In this document: positions 45,914 through 51,349 of the stretch, piece after piece
How positions within the stretch are numbered: position 1 is the stretch's first letter
Layout: the number at the start of each line of letters is the position of its first letter
DNA from: Candidatus Dadabacteria bacterium
GTDB taxonomy: Bacteria > Desulfobacterota_D > UBA1144 > Nemesobacterales > Nemesobacteraceae
Assembly (NCBI GenBank): GCA_007571325.1
Contig: RKRQ01000089.1
Location: forward strand, 1 to 51,349
Length of the DNA: 51,349 bases
Direction: 5' to 3'
Program-made: the position numbers and the translations under genes
Notes under the pieces: generated by a model
Database searches by the model: none
What the model was told of the DNA's origin: nothing
The model's input: only the letters and a program-made list of their open reading frames with translations

Positions 45914-47002
45914 TCAGTTCTCCGAAAGATTTTTCAGACTTTCGGCCTGAAAATGGGAAGTGAGTGGCTCAAGCAGAGGATCAAGGTCTCCTCTGAGCAC
46001 CTCCTCAACCTTATGGAGAGTCAGGCCTATTCTGTGATCTGTTATCCTTCCTTGGGGAAAGTTATAAGTTCTTATCTTCTCGCTTCTGTCACCACTTCCA
46101 ACTTGGGTTTTTCTTGTGCGGGAAATTTCGCGCACCCGTTTGCTCTCCTCCAACTCATAAAGTTTAGCGCGTAGCATGCTCATGGCATGAACTCTGTTTT
46201 TCTGCTGTGAGCGATCATCCTGACATTGTACAACTATTCCTGTGGGAAGATGCGTTATCCTTATAGCTGAATCTGTTTTGTTTACATGCTGACCCCCGGG
46301 ACCGGAGGATCTGAAAGTATCCACTTTTATCTCCTTATCATCTATTTCCACGTCAACCTCGTCAGCTTCGGGCAGCACGGCGACAGTCGCCGTGGACGTA
46401 TGTATCCTCCCGCCAGCCTCTGTAGATGGTATTCGCTGTACTCTGTGAACCCCGCTTTCATATCTGAGCTTACCGTAAACATCTCGCCCTTCAATCTTCA
46501 CAACAAGTTCTTTTATTCCTCCAATTCCTGTCTCGTTTATTGTTATGGTATCGACCTTCCAGCGGCGATTTTCACAATACCTTGAGTACATTCTGAGAAG
46601 GTCAGCCGCGAAAAGCGCCGCCTCTCCTCCTCCGGCTCCGGCTCTGATCTCAAGAAAAACGTTTTTGCCGATATTTGGATCTTTAGGCAAAAGAAGTTTT
46701 CTGAGTCTCTCTTCTAGCTCACTTCTCTCTTTAGAAAGCTCATTGAGTTCTTCGCGTGCAAGAGGGGCAAGTTCCCTGTCATCAAGTAATTCACGGCTTT
46801 GATTAGATATATCAACAACTTCTTTCAGCCTAGCGTAGACAGAAACCACGTCCTCAAGTTCAGAACGTTCCTTAGAACACCTGATTCTTTGTTGTGCGGA
46901 GATGTCAGGGGCACCGAGCTTTTTTTCAAGTTCAATGAACTTCCGCTCAAGCTCCTCAAGTTTTTCAAACAGCTTTCTGTCTTCTATGGGACTTGTTTCC
47001 AT
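45914..47002 (-). CDS. prfA: Peptide chain release factor 1
   Basis: A 362-residue class I release factor. The N-terminal coiled-coil is followed by EIRAGAGGGEAALFA, then HRVQRIPSTEAGGRIHTSTATVAV, and GGQ in SSGPGGQHVNKTDSAIRITH for peptidyl-tRNA hydrolysis. Length, the codon-recognition region and lack of the RF2-type sequence point to RF1, which reads UAA and UAG. No Shine-Dalgarno precedes the ATG; instead a CCTCC sequence lies there with a perfect TATAAT 11 bases upstream, suggesting a leaderless mRNA. Confidence 0.96.
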   Translation of the reverse strand: METSPIEDRKLFEKLEELERKFIELEKKLGAPDISAQQRIRCSKERSELEDVVSVYARLKEVVDISNQSRELLDDRELAPLAREELNELSKERSELEERLRKLLLPKDPNIGKNVFLEIRAGAGGGEAALFAADLLRMYSRYCENRRWKVDTITINETGIGGIKELVVKIEGRDVYGKLRYESGVHRVQRIPSTEAGGRIHTSTATVAVLPEADEVDVEIDDKEIKVDTFRSSGPGGQHVNKTDSAIRITHLPTGIVVQCQDDRSQQKNRVHAMSMLRAKLYELEESKRVREISRTRKTQVGSGDRSEKIRTYNFPQGRITDHRIGLTLHKVEEVLRGDLDPLLEPLTSHFQAESLKNLSEN

Positions 47003-47013
47003 TACAGGAGGAA

Positions 47014-47019
47014 ATTATA
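47014..47019 (-). promoter_or_regulatory. Candidate -10 box of prfA, leaderless position
   Basis: On the minus strand TATAAT ends 11 bases before the prfA ATG. The intervening bases TTCCTCCTGTA hold no Shine-Dalgarno. A partial -35 (TTACGT) lies 17 bases upstream. Confidence 0.5.
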
Positions 47020-47040
47020 GACAAAAAATTTCTAAAACGT

Positions 47041-48054
47041 AAAAAACCTCCGCCCTGAATTTCTATTAAGCAAGGTAAGCGAGAATTTTTAGGGTAAGAC
47101 GTCAAAATTTTTTTTATGATATCTATGGTGTCGCACTGAGCCATGTAGTGGGTTCTCTCAGACGCCTTCAAAAATCAAATATAAGGGTCAGGTCTTAAAA
47201 TTGACTCAAGACGTACTTCCCTCAGACACTCAATCAGTATGTAACCAAAGGCGGAGAAGTATATTCTCAACTGGTTTTAAACCATATACTGTGTAGGAGT
47301 ACGGTCTGAGAACAGCTGCAGTTGCTGAACTTCAATCCTTGTTTTCCATCTCTCCTTGGCACAATACGGCTCCTTGTAAAGAGTCTTTACGTCATATTGT
47401 TCATGTTTAAGCAGGATAGAAATTCTAATTGATGTTATACTGTATATTGATAAGGTTGTTCTCTGATTATATTCTAACTAGCTGAAATAATTATATTATA
47501 AGTACAAATAGCTTTTCCATGTCTCCTGTGAGAAATCCAGTCTTCTTCAAATAGTTTAGGTGAAAATTGAGGCCAATGCCTCTGATGACATAATCAAGCT
47601 TCAACTCTTTACGAACGCGTTTAATGATGCGCAATACACCCATGTAGTTACGCACCGGCAGTCGGTATGGCTCATTCATATAAAGCGGCAAGTGCCAATC
47701 GACAGCCAGCAAACTTTGTCATTGGCATTATGTGTCTACTTCACCAAACAGGGATATTCCCAAGTCAGAAGATAGCTTGTGGGTATTAGAGATAACTTTC
47801 TCTAGCACGATGGAAGGGGTCAAGTCTTGTAGAAAATCCCTCGCAGGCACGGAATCTTGAGAGTTGTGTGGTTTTGAAACGGACTTTGACCGACTATATG
47901 CAAAAAAACTTGCAAATGCTGGTTTTCAAGGTAAGTTAAATCGGCAATGTCGTAAAGCTTTTTTATCAAATATGAAAACTCCATTTGTTTAGCGTTACAC
48001 TTTGTGTTCATAAGGTTTTTGTCTTCTATCGTTTTAAGTTGCGAAGTGATTAGG
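47041..48054. other. Gene-poor stretch, probably decayed DNA
   Basis: About 1 kb between prfA and the repetitive surface-protein gene in which I recognise no intact gene. It contains several short minus-strand frames (47491-47712 and 47820-48011) that match no family I know. Two similar direct sequences, AAGGGTCAGGTCTT (47183) and AAGGGGTCAAGTCTT (47814), lie about 630 bases apart. There are small hairpins (TGGTTT-t-AAACCA at 47272; TAGAGA-taactt-TCTCTA at 47787). The AGGGTCAGGTCTT sequence resembles motifs I associate with the ends of REP-type or IS200-like elements, so a relic insertion is possible, but no transposase motif remains. Confidence 0.5.
47491..47712 (-). other. Short unrecognised frame, possible gene relic
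   Basis: A 73-codon frame on the minus strand without a credible ribosome-binding site and bounded upstream by an in-frame TGA. The composition (many Leu, Lys, Arg, Tyr; RIIKRVRKELKLDYVI) is protein-like rather than random, so it may be the tail of a former gene. No family recognised. Confidence 0.25.
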
Positions 48055-48076
48055 TTTTTTTACCCCCCCCCATTAT
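48055..48076 (+). promoter_or_regulatory. T7-A-C9 homopolymer tract in the promoter region of the surface-protein gene
   Basis: Seven T, one A and nine consecutive C (48063-48071) are followed at once by CATTAT, a four-of-six match to a -10 box, 28 bases before the ATG. A TTGCGA at 48039 is a possible -35 at abnormal distance. A poly-C tract placed like this resembles promoters whose strength switches with tract length, as in Neisseria opc and porA. The role is inferred. Confidence 0.45.
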
Positions 48077-48103
48077 GAGAAAGTTTAGGAAAAGGAGGAA
48101 AAA

Positions 48104-51100
48104 ATGGGATTATCTCTCTATTCCACTATGTACTACTTGTATTGTAGGCTAAACTACCTTACAGGCATTGTCTTAGCCGGTTTTATTTTAACTTTCCTTA
48201 TATATAACCATAGCACCTTTGCCACTCCGGTTCAAAACAACGAGTGTGGCTCCCTGCCATCTGCCAGCGGCACCATCACCTGCGACACCTCCACATACAG
48301 CACGTCGGGCGACGGGGGCATCTGGTACGATATAACTGCTTCCAGCACTTCTAACAAAAATTTCACGTTCGACTTAGATGATGAAATCGATATCAAATTC
48401 GTCACTGAGTACGATTCTGTTAACGGTTGGACTAAAATTCTCGACTCAGTTATGGAGAACGACCTTCACGGAAGTAAGTGCGATGACCCTTATGATTTCG
48501 GTGAATGTGAGGATGCCGCTGCTGTCAGGATTTTGAGGAATACTTATGTCGGGGACATAACCATCAATTCGTCTGCAAATATCGATGCAAGAACCAAGGA
48601 TGACTTCCATATTTTTGAGGACGAGGAGATGGGTATATATGTCAGGCAAAGGACTAAAGCCGACCTGACCCTGAACGCAACGGGCGGGACCATTATGTCT
48701 AGTGGGGAAGGTATATACTTAAGCCATACGGGTGCAAGCGGCGATATAAATCTAAACCTGTCCGGCGTCACAATCATTGCAGGTGATCGAGGCAATAATG
48801 ATGATGACAGCACTCCAGAACCGGTATCTAGTATAACACAAGGCGTTTTTGCGCAGATGGAACCCAGTACTACAGGTGATTTAACAATCACTATGTCTGG
48901 AGGAAGCATCAAAAATCTCTATGGACATGGCATCTTGGCAAATCAGGAAGGGAGAGGAACTTTAGACATAACGATATCGGGTACAGCGAAAATAGAGTCA
49001 GTGGATGCTTCCGGGGTCTCGGGGCTCCTTAGTTACAATAGTAGCAGTGGCTTTAGTAGCAGTGGCTTGAAAATTAATATGTTGGGAGGAAAAATCCATG
49101 TCGAGGGAAACCGAACTGGATCTGAAGGTAGAGCCCATGGTATCCATGCCCGGAAGAGTACTTCCAACACGGTGAATGGCGACTTCAATATAAAAATGTC
49201 CTGGGGAGAAATCGTGACAGAGAAAAAGCTCGCCCACGGTATTTTTGCAGATCAGATATGGACAGGGGACATCAATATCGATATGTCGGGGTATATCCAG
49301 ACGAAAAAATCAGAAGCTCTCGGCATCCACGGAAACCACACCGGAACCGGCGATATCACTATCAATCTGAAGGATGACGGATACATACGGACTGAAGGGT
49401 CAGAAGCCTACGGTATCTATGCAAACCACACCGGAACCGGTGATGTCGCCATCAATTTGAAGGACACCGACGATACCGAGACCAGTAAAATACAGACGGA
49501 GGGAAACGATTCCTACGGTATCTATGCAAACCACACCGGAGATGATGATATCACCATTGATGTATTCGGCGTTTTAATCCGGACGGGCGTAACCAAACAA
49601 GACGGGACGGTGACCGGAGACTCCGCCCACGGCATCTATGGAAAACACACAGGCGGTGGCGACCTGACTATCAGCCTGCGCGGCGAAGGAAAAATCCAGA
49701 CGATCGGAGACTCCGCCCACGGCATCTATGGCTACCGAACCGGAGCCGGTAGCGGTAAAATCAACATTGACATGTTTGTCGAGAGCGCCAATACCGGAGA
49801 CTGCAGCAGTAATAATACCGCAGACTGCGACATTCTGACCAAAGGTAACGACTCTCACGGTATTTATGGCTACCGAACCGGAAACGGCAACATTGACATC
49901 GATATCGATATGACCGGCGGAGACATTCTGACCGAAGGTACAGAATCCCACGGCATTTATGGCCGCCAATTCACCGGAAGCGGCAATATCGACATCGATA
50001 TGACCGGCGGCAGCATTCTGACCGAAGAGGTACGCTCCTACGGCATCTATGGAAACCATACAGGATCCGCTGCCAATTCTTCCGATAATGTAATCGATAT
50101 AAAGATGGCCGGCGGAGGTATTTTGACCAAGGGCGACTACGCCACCGGCATCAGGGGAATCAGCTCTACCGCAACCGGCGATGTCTCGATCGAACTTATG
50201 GGAGATGGCTCCATCCACACCCAAGGGGACTACGCCGAGGGCATCTATGGAAACTACACCGGAAACGGTGATCTCACGATCAGCCTGCGCGGTGGTAAAG
50301 GAGAAATCCAGACAACGGGAGACTCCGCCCACGGTATCTATGGAAATCACACCGGAAACGGTGATCTCACGATCAACTTCAACGGCTCCATTGAGACGTT
50401 AGGGGCGGGCGCTCATGGTATTCTCGCAAATCACAGTGGAACCACAGCCGATATATCCATTCACATGTCTGGCGGCAATGTCGTTACCCATGCCAGTGAC
50501 GCCTACCCGATCCATTTCATGTCCTCAAGCGCCAACAAAACCCTGACACTTAGCAACACCCTTATTGAACACGACATCGCAGACGGCAGTTTCGGAACTG
50601 CAATCAGCTTTTCGGGCAACAGCGACGACTTGTTGAGGGTCGAGGGTGGGGGTAAAACCACGATCCGTGGAGATGTGAATTTCTCTGAAGGAAATGACAG
50701 CCTCGTATTCTACACAGACCCAAACCAGGGAACCGTGGAGTTTGCCCATGAAGGCGGCATGATGATCGACCTTGAGCATATCTCCAAGATTGGTTCGGGA
50801 GTGGCGAGGCTACACTCTCTAAGCGTAGAGAGCGGGATTATGTCGCTTGAGAACGGCGATCTGCGTTTGAACGGCCATCTTGATCTCGGTGCAGACGGAG
50901 TTTTGATGATTCACGACCCGTCTCGGTTGATTTTTGAGTCAGGTGAAGAGCCGGATGACTACGGGCGTATAACGGCCAGTAAAGTAAGCTTCATGAGTCA
51001 GAACTCCAGGTTATATCTAAGTGAAGGAGCAAATCCTGCGCTTGACGAAAAGGACGTACTGCTGGTGAACTCGGAAGAACAAGAAGTCAAAGGAGGACAT

Positions 51101-51349
51101 TTCAGCACAGAACCCCCGGGTTCCGATCCAAACCCTGACGTGGAGCCTGTGCTATATGACGAGAACGATATGGAGATAGGTCTTGTCACGAACGACGGAA
51201 TCATTTGTTTAGCTGGCACTCCTAACAATTCTCCATGTCCATTAATTATCGAACCGCCGGACGACAAGGAACCGCCGGACGACAAGGAACCGCCGGACGA
51301 CAAGGAACCGCCGGACGACAAGGAACCGCCGGACGACAAGGAACCGCCG
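48104..51349 (+). CDS. Large secreted repetitive surface protein, autotransporter-passenger-like (3' end beyond window)
   Basis: An open frame of 1082 codons that I translated from ATG 48104 to the window edge without a stop; it is absent from the ORF track because it has no stop here. GGAGG lies five bases before the ATG. A long signal peptide contains YLTGIVLAGFILTFLIY and probably ends at STFA/TPVQ (about residue 41). Residues 175-790 hold about 17-18 imperfect repeats of the form AHGIYGNHTGNGDLTI plus a short strand and G-x-I-x-T, roughly 30 residues each, suiting a beta-helix or beta-roll. A non-repeat beta-rich region follows, then E-P-P-D-D-K tandem repeats. Autotransporter passengers have this order, with a C-terminal barrel expected downstream. 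An RTX-like or other adhesin is possible. Confidence 0.85.
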   Translation, partial: MGLSLYSTMYYLYCRLNYLTGIVLAGFILTFLIYNHSTFATPVQNNECGSLPSASGTITCDTSTYSTSGDGGIWYDITASSTSNKNFTFDLDDEIDIKFVTEYDSVNGWTKILDSVMENDLHGSKCDDPYDFGECEDAAAVRILRNTYVGDITINSSANIDARTKDDFHIFEDEEMGIYVRQRTKADLTLNATGGTIMSSGEGIYLSHTGASGDINLNLSGVTIIAGDRGNNDDDSTPEPVSSITQGVFAQMEPSTTGDLTITMSGGSIKNLYGHGILANQEGRGTLDITISGTAKIESVDASGVSGLLSYNSSSGFSSSGLKINMLGGKIHVEGNRTGSEGRAHGIHARKSTSNTVNGDFNIKMSWGEIVTEKKLAHGIFADQIWTGDINIDMSGYIQTKKSEALGIHGNHTGTGDITINLKDDGYIRTEGSEAYGIYANHTGTGDVAINLKDTDDTETSKIQTEGNDSYGIYANHTGDDDITIDVFGVLIRTGVTKQDGTVTGDSAHGIYGKHTGGGDLTISLRGEGKIQTIGDSAHGIYGYRTGAGSGKINIDMFVESANTGDCSSNNTADCDILTKGNDSHGIYGYRTGNGNIDIDIDMTGGDILTEGTESHGIYGRQFTGSGNIDIDMTGGSILTEEVRSYGIYGNHTGSAANSSDNVIDIKMAGGGILTKGDYATGIRGISSTATGDVSIELMGDGSIHTQGDYAEGIYGNYTGNGDLTISLRGGKGEIQTTGDSAHGIYGNHTGNGDLTINFNGSIETLGAGAHGILANHSGTTADISIHMSGGNVVTHASDAYPIHFMSSSANKTLTLSNTLIEHDIADGSFGTAISFSGNSDDLLRVEGGGKTTIRGDVNFSEGNDSLVFYTDPNQGTVEFAHEGGMMIDLEHISKIGSGVARLHSLSVESGIMSLENGDLRLNGHLDLGADGVLMIHDPSRLIFESGEEPDDYGRITASKVSFMSQNSRLYLSEGANPALDEKDVLLVNSEEQEVKGGHFSTEPPGSDPNPDVEPVLYDENDMEIGLVTNDGIICLAGTPNNSPCPLIIEPPDDKEPPDDKEPPDDKEPPDDKEPPDDKEPP
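48628..50480 (+). repeat. Array of about 17-18 diverged ~90-105 bp coding repeats
   Basis: The recurring protein core is HGIY followed by G/A-N-H-T-G-x-G-D-(I/L)-x-I and, about ten residues on, I-x-T-x-G. Units at 49317, 49407, 49512, 49626, 49716, 49854, 49947, 50037, 50232 and 50325 are the closest to each other; outer units are more diverged. Spacing varies because of inserts such as the DTDDTETS and CSSNNTADCD loops. Similar units in the middle suggest expansion by internal duplication. Confidence 0.85.
51251..51349 (+). repeat. 18-bp perfect tandem repeat, 5.5 copies, encoding EPPDDK
   Basis: GAACCGCCGGACGACAAG repeats without a single mismatch to the end of the window, in frame with the surface protein. 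It encodes a charged, proline-rich linker of the kind that separates a passenger from its membrane domain. The array continues beyond the window, so copy number is unknown. Confidence 0.97.

Noticed and set aside
47560-47775. 71-codon plus-strand frame in the gene-poor stretch
   Set aside because: No Shine-Dalgarno and no protein family; overlaps another equally weak frame on the opposite strand.
49574-50350. 258-codon minus-strand frame in the repeat region
   Set aside because: It is antisense to the repeats of the 48104 gene. Repetitive codons on the plus strand create a long open complement; it has no signal, no start context and repeats in register with the real gene.
48628-50480. Regularly spaced repeats resembling a CRISPR array
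   Set aside because: Units are diverged, in frame and of variable spacing, with no identical repeat/spacer structure and no cas genes nearby. They are protein repeats.
50998-51339. Minus-strand frame with repeated SSGGSL
   Set aside because: Direct reverse reading of the 18-bp EPPDDK tandem repeat; the plus-strand frame is the continuous one.

Overview
The window is a chromosomal segment of a Gram-negative, aerobically respiring bacterium with moderately AT-rich DNA. Gram-negative: it has an mre/PBP2/RodA rod-shape operon, TatA, and a secreted passenger-type protein with an autotransporter-like design. Aerobic: it has a complete caa3-type oxidase operon with its heme and copper assembly factors. 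Menaquinone is probably made by the futalosine route (mqnA, mqnD and a deaminase). Glycyl-tRNA synthetase is the two-subunit type, and GatCA points to tRNA-dependent amidation. The mixture fits a deep-branching Proteobacteria-like or candidate-phylum lineage (Dadabacteria or a delta-type group are guesses); the sequence alone does not fix the taxon.

Layout. 0-4.5 kb: tRNA-Ser, a GDP-mannose pyrophosphorylase with a decayed cupin, a DUF4301 protein, tRNA-Asp, tRNA-Val and trxB, all on the minus strand. 4.5-11.2 kb (+): ygfZ, then mreB-mreC-mreD-mrdA-rodA. 11.2-17.5 kb (+): sco-ctaC-ctaD-ctaE-ctaF-ctaA-ctaB, an A2-type caa3 oxidase operon. 17.5-26.9 kb: pepF (-), carA (+), endonuclease V (-), a fluoroacetate-dehalogenase-like hydrolase (+), gshB-gatC-gatA (+), rsmI (-), and a membrane-anchored nuclease-like protein (-). 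27-29.5 kb (-): gph-purK-purE. 29.6-34.5 kb (+): trmFO, glyQ-glyS, and a tatA gene absent from the ORF track. 34.5-37 kb (-): rng-mce and an EVE-domain protein. 37.2-41.5 kb (+): hisA-hisF-dgt-mqnA-mqnD. 41.5-47 kb (-): prfA-ccsA, then dodecin, a DapF homologue with both catalytic cysteines replaced, an aminofutalosine-deaminase-like enzyme, and a GGCT/N-formylglutamate-amidohydrolase-like fusion. 47-48.1 kb: a gene-poor stretch that looks like decayed DNA. 48.1 kb to the end (+): one uninterrupted reading frame of more than 1080 codons for a secreted, highly repetitive surface protein. It is not on the ORF track because it runs off the window.

Most of the segment is housekeeping. The most unusual part is the right end, where the repetitive surface protein has a nine-C tract just upstream of its Shine-Dalgarno (a candidate phase-variation switch) and a perfect 18-bp tandem repeat at the window edge. 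Other points of interest are the Cys-to-Ser DapF homologue, the membrane-tethered nuclease-like protein, the GGCT fusion, the dehalogenase with a full set of fluoroacetate-dehalogenase residues, and several promoters placed so close to start codons that the mRNAs would be leaderless or nearly so.
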